A DNA stretch of 64,000 bases. It comes from Spirosoma oryzicola (GTDB lineage Bacteria; Bacteroidota; Bacteroidia; Cytophagales; Spirosomataceae). The translations under genes were made by a program, and so were the position numbers. How positions within the stretch are numbered: position 1 is the first letter of the stretch; every line of letters starts with the position of its first letter. Below, one piece after another: positions 9,341 through 21,377 of this stretch. The stretch spans positions 4,976,501 through 5,040,500 of the forward strand of contig NZ_CP089538.1 in the NCBI RefSeq assembly GCF_021233055.1, read 5' to 3'. A model generated the notes under the pieces. It did not search any database and was not told the origin of the DNA. It saw only the letters and a list, made by a program, of their open reading frames with translations.

Positions 9341-9348
9341 CAAAATTA
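9341..9348 (-). promoter_or_regulatory. Candidate -7 box for hemA
   Basis: Read on the minus strand the bases are TAATTTTG, a match to the Bacteroidota TAnnTTTG box, 34 bases upstream of the hemA ATG. No good TTTG element was found at the usual distance, so this is only a half-site. Confidence 0.4.
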
Positions 9349-9613
9349 CAGTACAATTACCGGACATGGAAATAGACTGTACAATCGGTCACTCTATTTA
9401 GAATACGTCCAAATAGCAGACGATTTTCTTTGCTGAATCCTATTCTGTTCTAACAAGTATCGGCGTTCAGACGTTCGCATTTACACCATTAAACTGCTTT
9501 TGACGTTTACAATTGGACGCCCTGCTTAATTAATCAATCGATACGAACAAATAAGTTGGATGGTTGCTTACTGATCATGTATTCGTGCGGTGTACTGGTG
9601 ATTGCTTTTCAGG

Positions 9614-9621
9614 TAGCTTTG
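9614..9621 (+). promoter_or_regulatory. Candidate -7 box for the histidine kinase
   Basis: TAGCTTTG matches TAnnTTTG and lies 30 bases before the kinase ATG. A -33 element is weak: the best candidate, CTG at 9595, is 16 bases upstream. Confidence 0.4.
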
Positions 9622-9651
9622 ACATTATAATCCGACTGGCGGGATAAAAAC

Positions 9652-10890
9652 ATGCTGAAATCATTCGATATCTATAATCAGAATAATATTCTTAAAATTA
9701 TCGTCGCTCTCAATCTCTTGTTGGTTGGGACGGGGTCGCTGTTGTATACCAATCGGCTTATTACCAAGCTGGAAAATCGCGAAGAACATTACATCCAGCT
9801 CTACGCAAAGACAATTGCCTACCTGGTCGATCCCAAGCACTTTGATTCGGGTGACCTCACGTTTGTAACAAGTGAAATCCTGGAGGCAAACAACACGGTT
9901 CCGGCTATTTACGTTGACCCTAACAATCAGATAGCAAAACCGTTAAACATCACCTTTCCCGACGGTTTGTCGGACAATGAGAAGGAGCAGTTTTTAAGGG
10001 ACAAGATCGCGGACATGCGCAAACGCCACACGCCTTTGGTCGTCGATATTGGTAACGGTGTGCGGGGATTAGTTTATTACGACAATTCGAAGCTTCTTCG
10101 ACAATTGACTTACTTTCCGTATGCCTTGCTGACGATCTTAACGGCGCTGGGCTTTTTAGCTTACTTGGCTTTTAGTTCGTCACGTCGAGCGGAGCAAAAC
10201 CGCGTCTGGGTAGGCTTGGCGAAAGAAACGGCTCACCAGCTGGGCACGCCTATGTCGTCGCTGATGGCCTGGGTTGAGTATATGCGGTCGGACCCGGATC
10301 AATACGACGAATCGGTTACGGATGAGATTGAAAAAGATGTTCGGCGGCTTGAAACCATTACGTCGCGTTTTTCCAGCATCGGTTCGATCCCGACATTAAA
10401 AGAAGAAAACATTACGGATGTAGTCGAGCAGTTTACGGACTATCTGTCGAAGCGTATTTCAACAAAGGTCAAAATGAGTTTGACCAACCAGCTCCCTGCT
10501 GGACAAACTGTGGACATCAACAAGCTACTCTTCGAGTGGGTCATCGAAAATATCTGCAAAAACGCTGTCGATGCCATGAAAGGAGTAGGCGAACTCCGGT
10601 TGAATATGCTATCGCTGCCCCATCAGCAAATAGCGATTGATATTACCGATACGGGTAAAGGTATTCCTAAAGCCAGCATGCAGAAAGTTTTCACGCCCGG
10701 TTTCAGCACTAAAAAACGGGGCTGGGGTTTGGGTCTTACTCTTGCGAAACGAATTGTAGAGGAATATCACAACGGACGGCTTTTTGTTAAGAGTTCGGAA
10801 GTGGGCAAGGGCACAACATTCCGAATTGTTCTGAACGCCGATAAACAACAGAAGGCCGTGGAACCACAGCCTTCGGCTAAAGAAGCGTAA
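9652..10890 (+). CDS. Membrane sensor histidine kinase
   Basis: A 412-residue sensor kinase. Two membrane helices (about residues 13-33 and 153-173) flank a periplasmic sensor domain of some 120 residues with no recognised family. The H-box is LAKETAHQLGTPMSSL with phosphoacceptor His195. The ATPase region shows the N-box ENICKNAVDAM, the G1 box DTGKGIP and the glycine-rich GWGLGLTLAKRIVEEY. There is no HAMP domain; a short linker joins helix 2 to the H-box. No response regulator is adjacent. The sigma-54-type regulator at 12601-13752 is two genes away on the other strand and is only a possible partner. Confidence 0.92.
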   Translation: MLKSFDIYNQNNILKIIVALNLLLVGTGSLLYTNRLITKLENREEHYIQLYAKTIAYLVDPKHFDSGDLTFVTSEILEANNTVPAIYVDPNNQIAKPLNITFPDGLSDNEKEQFLRDKIADMRKRHTPLVVDIGNGVRGLVYYDNSKLLRQLTYFPYALLTILTALGFLAYLAFSSSRRAEQNRVWVGLAKETAHQLGTPMSSLMAWVEYMRSDPDQYDESVTDEIEKDVRRLETITSRFSSIGSIPTLKEENITDVVEQFTDYLSKRISTKVKMSLTNQLPAGQTVDINKLLFEWVIENICKNAVDAMKGVGELRLNMLSLPHQQIAIDITDTGKGIPKASMQKVFTPGFSTKKRGWGLGLTLAKRIVEEYHNGRLFVKSSEVGKGTTFRIVLNADKQQKAVEPQPSAKEA

Positions 10891-10904
10891 TCGAAAACCG
10901 GTTT

Positions 10905-11447
10905 CTAGTCCGGATACGGTAGGCTGATGGTGTCGGTTTCAATGACATTACTTGCATTTAAGCTCCGGTCACGGATTCGGATCTGAAACTTGGTTGGGTA
11001 CATTCGATTGACATTGCCGTACGCAAATAGCTGGCTGAAATCGAGCGTACCTTCAATGGCTCCTTTAGGCTTTCCTCTCGTCAGATCAGGAAAAAACAAA
11101 AAGTTGTTTACCGGTGTACGAGCCTCTACGTATTGCCGATTGACCAGCCGGAATGTGCGAATTTCGTAGTTACCCCAACCGCCGTTCTGCGCGTAATTGA
11201 GCGAATCGGCTTTAGCTAGCGGTATGTCATTACCCATGTTACCATCGCCGTCTTTAAAACCGATTGTGATCACCACCGAGTCACGTCTGGGTTGACCAAC
11301 TCCCTGACCAGCTGCTACCGGGTACCTGAAAACACCTTTGAAGTCAATCGAAGGGGCATCAGGATAATCTGGCTCGTTGAAACACGACGACAGGGTCAGG
11401 ACGATTGTCAGCACCAGAAGACAGGGTTGAATTAGTTGCCGTTGCAT
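10905..11447 (-). CDS. Unknown lipoprotein
   Basis: A 180-residue protein with a lipoprotein signal: a hydrophobic segment (LLVLTIVLTL) followed by the lipobox LSSC, cysteine at about residue 22. It should therefore be anchored in the outer or inner membrane. The mature part contains VVITIGFKDGDGNMGND, a beta-strand and Asp/Gly turn pattern seen in extracellular beta-sandwich domains. No enzyme family is recognised. It converges with the histidine kinase, with 14 bases between stops, and diverges from the LuxE-like gene. Confidence 0.75.
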   Translation of the reverse strand: MQRQLIQPCLLVLTIVLTLSSCFNEPDYPDAPSIDFKGVFRYPVAAGQGVGQPRRDSVVITIGFKDGDGNMGNDIPLAKADSLNYAQNGGWGNYEIRTFRLVNRQYVEARTPVNNFLFFPDLTRGKPKGAIEGTLDFSQLFAYGNVNRMYPTKFQIRIRDRSLNASNVIETDTISLPYPD

Positions 11448-11498
11448 ACTGTTGTACTCGTAATATCAATAATCGTTTTCGTTTTGTCTTTTTTATCA

Positions 11499-12569
11499 AT
11501 GCTTTCGCCCGAGGCTGTTTCGGCACGGCAAGCGCTTCGCCAACAGCTTTTATCGACCGACTTACGCCCGTCGGATCAACATCAGTTCGAGCAACTCGCT
11601 CTGGCCGTCTTTCGGTACCAGGCTGTGCACAACCCCATTTATCGGAATTACTTAGCGCACCTCGCCGTTCGTCCTGATCAGATTTTCGAACTGCGTCGGG
11701 TGCCGTTCATGCCTATTGGTTTCTTTAAAAAGCATACGATCCTCAGCGGTTTTCCAGCGAATGTTCAACCACTGTCAGATACGCTAACCTTTGCCAGCAG
11801 CGGAACAACGGGCGAGCAAACCAGTCGTCATTATGTGCCGGACCCGGATCTGTACGATGCTGTCAGCACCCGCATTTTTGAGCAAACGTACGGACCGCTC
11901 AGTAACTTCCACATAGTAGCATTACTGCCATCCTACCTTGAACGAAATAACTCGTCGCTGGTGTATATGGTTCAGCGATTTATCGCGCAAACGGGTTCCG
12001 AAAAATCCGATTTTTTCCTGCACAACCACGACGAATTGACTGAACAGCTCCGGCAACTTACGCAAGAACCGGATCAGAAAAAAATTCTGCTGATCGGCGT
12101 TACGTTTGGTTTGCTCGATTGGGCCGAGTCGGGTAAGGATCTGTCGTTTCTGGGAGGTAACCCAAACCTGATTGTTATGGAAACGGGCGGTATGAAAGGG
12201 CGTCGTCAGGAGTTGCTGCGTGAAGAAGTCCATACTATATTAACCGACCAGCTCGGAATTCAGCGCGTTCACTCCGAATACGGTATGACCGAACTGCTAT
12301 CCCAGGCTTATTCGTCGGGAAGCGGAGTATTCGAACCAAGCCCTACCCTACGCATACTGCTACGCGACATCAACGATCCCTTCTTGATCTATCCCGATGA
12401 TTACAAACGGACCGGCGGCATTAACGTTATTGATCTGGCTAATCTGGATTCCTGCGCATTCATCGAGACACAGGACTTAGGGCAGTACGTGGGAAGCGAG
12501 GGGAATTTCCAGGTAATTGGCCGATTCGACAATTCGGACGTGCGGGGCTGCAACCTGATGGTTCTATAA
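11499..12569 (+). CDS. LuxE-like acyl-activating enzyme
   Basis: A 356-residue protein resembling the LuxE acyl-protein synthetase family, part of the adenylate-forming (ANL) enzymes. Such enzymes activate an acyl group with ATP and pass it to a carrier or reductase. The phosphate-binding loop TFASSGTTGEQTS and the motif HSEYGMTELL, equivalent to the ANL YGxTE motif, are both present. The small C-terminal domain of full ANL enzymes is reduced, as in LuxE. A longer frame starts at 11436 but its extra 21 residues are hydrophobic and overlap the divergent gene's start, so the ATG at 11499 (MLSPEAVSARQ) is chosen. No luciferase or acyl reductase genes are near. The real substrate is unknown. Confidence 0.75.
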   Translation: MLSPEAVSARQALRQQLLSTDLRPSDQHQFEQLALAVFRYQAVHNPIYRNYLAHLAVRPDQIFELRRVPFMPIGFFKKHTILSGFPANVQPLSDTLTFASSGTTGEQTSRHYVPDPDLYDAVSTRIFEQTYGPLSNFHIVALLPSYLERNNSSLVYMVQRFIAQTGSEKSDFFLHNHDELTEQLRQLTQEPDQKKILLIGVTFGLLDWAESGKDLSFLGGNPNLIVMETGGMKGRRQELLREEVHTILTDQLGIQRVHSEYGMTELLSQAYSSGSGVFEPSPTLRILLRDINDPFLIYPDDYKRTGGINVIDLANLDSCAFIETQDLGQYVGSEGNFQVIGRFDNSDVRGCNLMVL

Positions 12570-12595
12570 CGGGGCCACCGGACTGGTAGCCCCGT
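12569..12595 (+). terminator. Short hairpin between convergent genes
   Basis: Seven-base arms ACGGGGC and GCCCCGT (12569-12575, 12589-12595) lie immediately after the LuxE-like stop codon and just before the stop of the convergent regulator gene. There is no T run, so it is a weak call. Confidence 0.35.
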
Positions 12596-12600
12596 CACTA

Positions 12601-13752
12601 TTAAGCGTATGCTTTTACGTCTTCCTGCGTAATTTCATCACCGCACATGATCACCAGCCGCTCAATGACGTTGCGCAACTCGCGAACGTTACCCGTCCAG
12701 GGCAGTGACTCCAGATAAGTCATGGCATCGGGCGTAAGCTCTTTGGGCGCAGAGCCGTATTCCGTGGCAATGTCGTGCAGAAACTTATCCGTTAGCAAAG
12801 GAACATCAGAACGACGTTCGGCCAGTGGCGGTACGTGAATAACGATCACACTCAACCGGTGAAATAAGTCTTCGCGGAAGTTACCATTGGCAATCTCCTG
12901 CCGAAGATCTTTGTTGGTAGCTGCCATTACGCGTACATTGACTTTGATTTCTTTGTCTCCGCCAACGCGCGTGATTTTGTTTTCCTGCAACGCCCGCAGC
13001 ACCTTCGCCTGCGCCGACAGGCTCATATCGCCGATCTCATCGAGAAAAAGCGTTCCCCCGTCGGCCTGCTCGAACTTACCGATTCGCCGAGCAGTCGCTC
13101 CGGTAAACGCACCTTTTTCGTGTCCGAAGAGTTCGGTTTCGATCAGTTCACCGGGAATTGCTGCGCAGTTCACTTCAACGAGTGGCTGAGCCGAACGGCT
13201 TCCTTTTTCGTGAATTTGCTTGGCAACCATCTCTTTACCCGATCCATTCGGCCCGGTAATAAGTACGCGGGCTTCGGTTGCCGCTACCCGATTGATTGTT
13301 TCCTTGACGCGCCGGATGGGTGCCGAGTCACCAACAATTTCATTGAGTTTGTAAATTCGTTTTTTAAGCGTTTTTGTCTCCTGTACCAATTTGGACCGTT
13401 CGATGGCATTACGAACCGTAATGAGTAAACGGTTGAGATCGGGTGGTTTGGTAATGAAGTCAAACGCCCCCCGCTTGGTTGCTTCAACCGCATTTTCTAC
13501 GTTTCCGTAGGCCGAAATCATGATGAACTGAGTGCCTTTACTGGCTTCGTGGGCTTTCATAAGTAATTCCAGCCCGTCCATTTTAGGCATACGAATATCG
13601 CACAACGCTACATCATAGTTCGTACGTGTAATCATATCCAAGCCCTCTTCGCCGTCTTTGGCTTCGTCTACTTCGTAGCCTTCGTATTCTAAAATATCGC
13701 GCAAAGCAGCCCGAATGCTCTTCTCGTCATCGACGATAATCAACTTAGCCAT
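12601..13752 (-). CDS. Sigma-54 activator response regulator lacking a DNA-binding domain
   Basis: A 383-residue protein with a receiver domain (1-120, phosphoacceptor Asp52 in CDIRMPKMDG) and a sigma-54 AAA+ domain (about 140-375). The AAA+ part shows a Walker A (GPNGSGKE), the GAFTGA loop that contacts sigma-54, the Walker B region GGTLFLDEIGD, and the arginine-finger region FREDLFHRLSV. NtrC-type proteins normally end in a Fis-type helix-turn-helix; here the frame stops right after the AAA+ lid (EITQEDVKAYA). It may act from solution or on a partner. The start is the ATG at 13752, since the longer frame adds 17 residues before a perfect receiver N-terminus (MAKLIIVDDE). Confidence 0.92.
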   Translation of the reverse strand: MAKLIIVDDEKSIRAALRDILEYEGYEVDEAKDGEEGLDMITRTNYDVALCDIRMPKMDGLELLMKAHEASKGTQFIMISAYGNVENAVEATKRGAFDFITKPPDLNRLLITVRNAIERSKLVQETKTLKKRIYKLNEIVGDSAPIRRVKETINRVAATEARVLITGPNGSGKEMVAKQIHEKGSRSAQPLVEVNCAAIPGELIETELFGHEKGAFTGATARRIGKFEQADGGTLFLDEIGDMSLSAQAKVLRALQENKITRVGGDKEIKVNVRVMAATNKDLRQEIANGNFREDLFHRLSVIVIHVPPLAERRSDVPLLTDKFLHDIATEYGSAPKELTPDAMTYLESLPWTGNVRELRNVIERLVIMCGDEITQEDVKAYA

Positions 13753-13820
13753 CCGTATGGGTATAGTTTGTGTTGTGCCGGAGCACGAAAACGAAAATAG
13801 CAATTTTGTCTTAACAACTA

Positions 13821-13828
13821 CAAAGCTA
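13821..13828 (-). promoter_or_regulatory. Candidate -7 box for the sigma-54 activator
   Basis: On the minus strand this reads TAGCTTTG, a perfect TAnnTTTG, 69 bases upstream of the ATG at 13752. A convincing -33 element at the usual 19-21 base spacing was not found. Confidence 0.4.
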
Positions 13829-13981
13829 CGTAATAAAGGATTTGTAGTACATGGTTACAAAGTATCTAAGGACTAAGTAATTACTCACCGGGTTTGTATA
13901 TCGTTATCCAATTTATTCAAGGGTGCACCAAACGATTAACGAATTGTTGAGCAATCACGCATCCAACGCCGTAGGGTAGTT

Positions 13982-17338
<3,357 letters not shown>

Positions 17339-17363
17339 TTAACTGCCTTACCACCTGAAACTT

Positions 17364-18308
17364 ATGATTTTTCGCCGTTTACTGCTTTGTTTTCTGTTCA
17401 CTCTTCCGTTTATCGCATCGGCTCAGTCGCGCCGACGCGCTCAATTAACCAATCCGCAGGCAAACGGTCCTGTTCCGGTTGTACCCGCTCCGCAAACGCG
17501 CCTGCTGGAAGGGATGGTTCTGAACAGTTCGATCCTGAACCGGGGCGTTAAGTTCTCTATTTATCTTCCCCCCGATTATTACACATCGAACCGACGCTAT
17601 CCGGTCGTCTACCTGTTGCACGGCTACGGCGATGACGAAACCGGCTGGATACAATTTGGCGAAGCTGATCGCATCGTCGATGCGGGTATCCGGTCGGGCG
17701 AACTACCGGCCATGATTATCGTGATGCCCGACGCAGGCGCTACTTTTTACGTGAACGATTACCAGAACAAGGTTCGCTACGAGGATATGTTTGTGCAGGA
17801 GTTTATTCCGCACATCGACTCCATGTTTCGGACCCGTACCCAGCGCGAATTTCGGGCCATCTCCGGCTTATCAATGGGTGGTTTCGGGTCGCTAACCTTG
17901 TCCATGCACCATCCCGAGCTGTTCAGTGCCTGTGCCGCGATGAGCGCCGGAATTCGCACTGACGAAGGCTTTGTCGCCATTCCTGACGAACGGTACAACA
18001 CGGTTTTTGCACCCATATTCAGCGGTCCAGCCAAAGGCGAAGATCGGCTAACGGTCACCTGGAAGCGTAACAGCCCGATCAATCTGGCGAAATCAGCACC
18101 GGAAGGGGACCTAACCAAAGTGCGCTGGTACATCGATTGTGGCGACGACGATGCCCTGACGGTTGGAAACGCCATGTTGCACCTTGCCTTGCTGGATCGC
18201 AAAATTCCGCATGAATACCGCGTCCGCGATGGTGCGCATACGTGGAGTTATTGGCGCTCTGGTCTGCCAGATGCCTTAAAGTTCGTTGGCGCAGGTTTTC
18301 ACCGGTAG
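17364..18308 (+). CDS. Exported esterase (alpha/beta hydrolase, esterase D-like)
   Basis: A 314-residue alpha/beta hydrolase with a signal peptide (MIFRRLLLCFLFTLPFIASA, then QS). The oxyanion region is VYLLHGYGDDETGW. The nucleophile elbow is GLSMGGFGS with the serine near residue 169, and the catalytic histidine is probably in RDGAHTWSYW near the end. This is the esterase D / feruloyl-esterase-like fold used on acetyl or feruloyl groups of plant polysaccharides, but the substrate is not shown. The divergent beta-galactosidase supports a role in carbohydrate breakdown. A second esterase with the same fold is at 36735-37565. Confidence 0.85.
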   Translation: MIFRRLLLCFLFTLPFIASAQSRRRAQLTNPQANGPVPVVPAPQTRLLEGMVLNSSILNRGVKFSIYLPPDYYTSNRRYPVVYLLHGYGDDETGWIQFGEADRIVDAGIRSGELPAMIIVMPDAGATFYVNDYQNKVRYEDMFVQEFIPHIDSMFRTRTQREFRAISGLSMGGFGSLTLSMHHPELFSACAAMSAGIRTDEGFVAIPDERYNTVFAPIFSGPAKGEDRLTVTWKRNSPINLAKSAPEGDLTKVRWYIDCGDDDALTVGNAMLHLALLDRKIPHEYRVRDGAHTWSYWRSGLPDALKFVGAGFHR

Positions 18309-18314
18309 ACAACG

Positions 18315-18842
18315 TTACTGCTTCTGAATAGGGACGACGGCTTCGGTTTCGTCCCAGACCAACTGCATAGTTGCGCCATCTGATTTTTTCATAAAATCGA
18401 TGTAAAACTGCTCAGCTGTTGGCTTGTGAGATTGTGCGTCAATGGGTACCCGCAACACGTCTTTCGTTTGATCGTAGTTGGTGCCCCATTGGCCTGTTTC
18501 GCTATTAAAAATAGCGATCCACTTTTCTTGTTCAGGAATGGTCCATAACGAATAGCTTCCGGCTTTCAACGGCTTTCCGGCAATCACCACATCCTGATCA
18601 AACCGAATCACGGTGGCTTCATTGGCACCGGTACGCCATACTTTCCCGTACGGTACGAGTCCACCAAAAATTACCCGGCCTTTCTTGTAAGGTCGGCAAT
18701 AGTTTACAGTGATTGTAAGGCCGTCGTTGTTGAATTGAGCTACGGCTTCGGGACTGCTCGATTTTGTTAAGGTTCGTAGTACAAAAAAGCCGATAAGCAG
18801 GATAGCCGCAATACTGGCAAGAATAATAAGAACGCGTCGCAT
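18315..18842 (-). CDS. DUF2911 domain protein
   Basis: A 175-residue protein with one N-terminal hydrophobic segment (about residues 5-24), probably a membrane anchor or signal. The DUF2911 body follows: ITVNYCRPYKKGRVIFG, VPYGKVWRTGANEATVIRF and KPLKAGSYSLWTIP. The function of the domain is unknown; it is frequent in Bacteroidota. The stop lies six bases from the stop of the convergent esterase. A terminator hairpin for uvrB sits in its 5' region. Confidence 0.85.
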   Translation of the reverse strand: MRRVLIILASIAAILLIGFFVLRTLTKSSSPEAVAQFNNDGLTITVNYCRPYKKGRVIFGGLVPYGKVWRTGANEATVIRFDQDVVIAGKPLKAGSYSLWTIPEQEKWIAIFNSETGQWGTNYDQTKDVLRVPIDAQSHKPTAEQFYIDFMKKSDGATMQLVWDETEAVVPIQKQ

Positions 18843-18862
18843 GACTGTGTGAGGATAAAATA

Positions 18863-18902
18863 CTGGGAGCCTGCAAGATACAAAGTTCTTGCAGGCTCCC
18901 AG
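18863..18902 (-). terminator. Terminator after uvrB
   Basis: Perfect 15-base arms (18863-18877 and 18888-18902) surround a 10-base loop. The hairpin lies between the uvrB stop (18986) and the start of the DUF2911 gene (18842), only about 20 bases upstream of the latter, so it may also affect that gene's leader. There is no strong T run. Confidence 0.6.
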
Positions 18903-18985
18903 CCATCATATAACTATATTACTTGCTGTTGCACGGATTGACCAGCGGCATTCAACCAGCCTCTAACCCAATGCTATTTGGACTA

Positions 18986-21007
18986 TTAAGCCATTTCTTT
19001 CTTTAGCTTGTCGCGTAACTGAAACAACTCATCACGCAGACGGGCCGCTTCCAGGAAGTCGAGATCTTTGGCGGCACGTTCCATCTTGGCCTGGGTTTCG
19101 TTGATCACTTTTTCCAGGTCGCCCTTGCCCATGTACTGCACCACCGGATCGGCAGCAATCCGAATTTCTTCCGGCTCGACGTAGAAATGTTTCGCTTTCG
19201 AATCGGCCACTTTAGTTTGTCCCATGATTGCCTCGCGGGATTTCAGCACCGTCGTCGGCGTAATGCCGTTATCCGCGTTGTACTCCATCTGAATCGCCCG
19301 ACGACGGGTAGTTTCGTCAATGGCTTTCTGCATGGAGCCGGTGATGGTGTCGGCATACATGATCACTTTGCCGTTTGCGTTTCGGGCCGCCCGTCCTATA
19401 GTCTGAATCAGCGACCGGATGTCACGCAGGAAACCTTCTTTGTCGGCATCCATAATCGCTACCAGCGACACTTCCGGCAAATCAAGCCCTTCGCGCAGCA
19501 GGTTTACCCCAACCAGCACGTCGAAATTACCCAACCGCAAATCCCGCAGAATCTCGACCCGGTCCAGCGTTTTCACCTCCGAGTGAATGTACCGCGTTTT
19601 GATACCGACCCGATCCAGGTATTTGGTCAGCTCTTCGGCCATGCGCTTGGTCAAAGTCGTTACCAGAACACGTTCACCGTTTTTGATCCGGCCATCGATG
19701 GATTCGAGCAGATCATCAATTTGGTTAAGGCTAGGCCGCACTTCGATTTCCGGATCGAGTAGCCCCGTTGGCCGGATGAGCTGTTCGACAACCACACCCT
19801 CGCTCTTCCGCAATTCGTAATCGGAAGGCGTAGCCGACACGTAAATCGTCTGTCCCGACAAATCTTCAAACTCCTGGAACGTGAGCGGTCGGTTATCCAT
19901 CGCCGAGGGCAGCCGGAATCCGTAATCGACCAGCGCCGTTTTCCGCGAACGGTCCCCCCCCCACATAGCCCGAATCTGAGGGATTGTGACGTGACTTTCG
20001 TCAACAACCAGCAGGTAATCGTCCGGGAAATAATCGAGTAGACAGAACGGGCGCTGACCCGGTTGCCGCCGGTCAAAATACCGCGAGTAGTTTTCAATAC
20101 CCGAACAGTAGCCCAGCTCCCGCATCATTTCCAGATCAAACTCGGTGCGCTCTTTGATGCGCGTGGCTTCCTGCTCCCGAAAATCGGACTCGAAATAACG
20201 AATCTGCGACACCAAATCGTCCTGAATCTCATACATGGCGCTGTTCAGCGTATCACGACCCGTCACGAACAGGTTAGCCGGGAAAATCGTTACGATTCGC
20301 TCTTCCGAGATTTTCTTACCCGTCGAAGGGTCGATCCGCTGAATGGTTTCGATTTCATCACCGAAGAAAATAACCCGGTAGGCAAAATCGGCGTAGGCAA
20401 CGAACAGGTCGACCGTGTCGCCTTTTACGCGGAAATTCCCCCGCTGAAAATCACCTTCGGTCCGGCTGTAAAGAATGCCGACAAGCTGGTGCAAAAACTG
20501 GTTGCGGCTCATCTGCTCACCCACGCCAATGCGCACCACATTCCGTTTGAACTCTTCGGGGTTACCCATGCCGTAAATACACGACACCGACGCGACCACG
20601 ATCACATCGCGCCGACCGCTCATCAGGGCCGACGTTGCCGCCAGCCGTAGCTTGTCGATCTCTTCGTTGATCGCCAAGTCTTTTTCGATGTACGTGTTGG
20701 TCGTAGCGATATAGGCTTCCGGTTGATAATAATCGTAGTAGCTGATAAAATATTCGACGGCGTTTTCGGGAAAAAACTGTTTGAACTCACCGTAGAGCTG
20801 GGCGGCCAGCGTTTTATTATGGCTAAGAATCAGCGTTGGGCGGTTGGTCTGCGCGATCAGATTGGCGACCGTAAACGTCTTTCCGGAACCCGTTACCCCA
20901 AGCAACACCTGCGACGCTTCACCTTCTCTTACACCCTTGACCAATTGTTCGATGGCCTTCGGCTGATCGCCAGTGGGTTGAAATTCTGAGGTTAGTTTAA
21001 AGTTCAT
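18986..21007 (-). CDS. uvrB: Excinuclease ABC subunit B
   Basis: A 673-residue UvrB, the damage-verifying helicase-like subunit of nucleotide excision repair that receives DNA from UvrA and recruits UvrC. Walker A is GVTGSGKT at residues 37-44. The beta-hairpin that probes DNA strands is in the segment YYDYYQPEAYIATTNTYIEK. Motif II is LLVVDESHVTIPQ, and the C-terminal UVR domain (LEKVINETQAKMERAAKDLD, then FLEAARLRDEL) is intact. Length is typical. The start is the ATG at 21007. No other repair genes are nearby. Confidence 0.98.
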   Translation of the reverse strand: MNFKLTSEFQPTGDQPKAIEQLVKGVREGEASQVLLGVTGSGKTFTVANLIAQTNRPTLILSHNKTLAAQLYGEFKQFFPENAVEYFISYYDYYQPEAYIATTNTYIEKDLAINEEIDKLRLAATSALMSGRRDVIVVASVSCIYGMGNPEEFKRNVVRIGVGEQMSRNQFLHQLVGILYSRTEGDFQRGNFRVKGDTVDLFVAYADFAYRVIFFGDEIETIQRIDPSTGKKISEERIVTIFPANLFVTGRDTLNSAMYEIQDDLVSQIRYFESDFREQEATRIKERTEFDLEMMRELGYCSGIENYSRYFDRRQPGQRPFCLLDYFPDDYLLVVDESHVTIPQIRAMWGGDRSRKTALVDYGFRLPSAMDNRPLTFQEFEDLSGQTIYVSATPSDYELRKSEGVVVEQLIRPTGLLDPEIEVRPSLNQIDDLLESIDGRIKNGERVLVTTLTKRMAEELTKYLDRVGIKTRYIHSEVKTLDRVEILRDLRLGNFDVLVGVNLLREGLDLPEVSLVAIMDADKEGFLRDIRSLIQTIGRAARNANGKVIMYADTITGSMQKAIDETTRRRAIQMEYNADNGITPTTVLKSREAIMGQTKVADSKAKHFYVEPEEIRIAADPVVQYMGKGDLEKVINETQAKMERAAKDLDFLEAARLRDELFQLRDKLKKEMA

Positions 21008-21377
21008 TAGTCGAGCTGATAATCTGGCTAAGATACAAAATTCAGGACTGGATTACAAGGAGGCTCTTCAAACAACGGCTTTACGATAGATACGATTCAG
21101 CGGTAGTGAGCGGTTACGAATCCTCCCCTCACGAATTCCTTTTCTATAACACAATTTTGGCCACTCTTGTCCCGTCCAACAGACGCCAGATTAGCGCGCA
21201 AAGCAATAAAACTCACTAAAATAGAAGCAGTTTGGCGAGCCCGTCACGCAAAAACAGCCCTCGACTGGGGACGATTTGGCTCGGCACGGGTTGATAGAAT
21301 GTGGTAGCATGAATTGAAACGCTTTTCTGACTGCCATTCCGTTCCGGCCAAACGTATTACTCTAGTTCTACAGTAAA
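21008..21377. other. Intergenic region between uvrB and trehalase
   Basis: This 370-base divergent gap has no plausible gene. I see no clear promoter of the TTTG/TAnnTTTG type, no LexA-like palindrome for uvrB and no strong hairpin. Confidence 0.4.

Larger units (their letters stand above)
9308..9651. other. Divergent promoter region between hemA and the histidine kinase
   Basis: This 344-base gap has no convincing ORF. It holds candidate -7 boxes for both neighbours: a minus-strand TAATTTTG at 9348-9341 for hemA and a plus-strand TAGCTTTG at 9614-9621 for the kinase. The middle is AT-rich without a clear operator or riboswitch. Confidence 0.5.

Noticed and set aside
20063..20650. 195-codon plus-strand frame inside uvrB
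   Set aside because: It is the antisense shadow of uvrB, which is intact and unambiguous.
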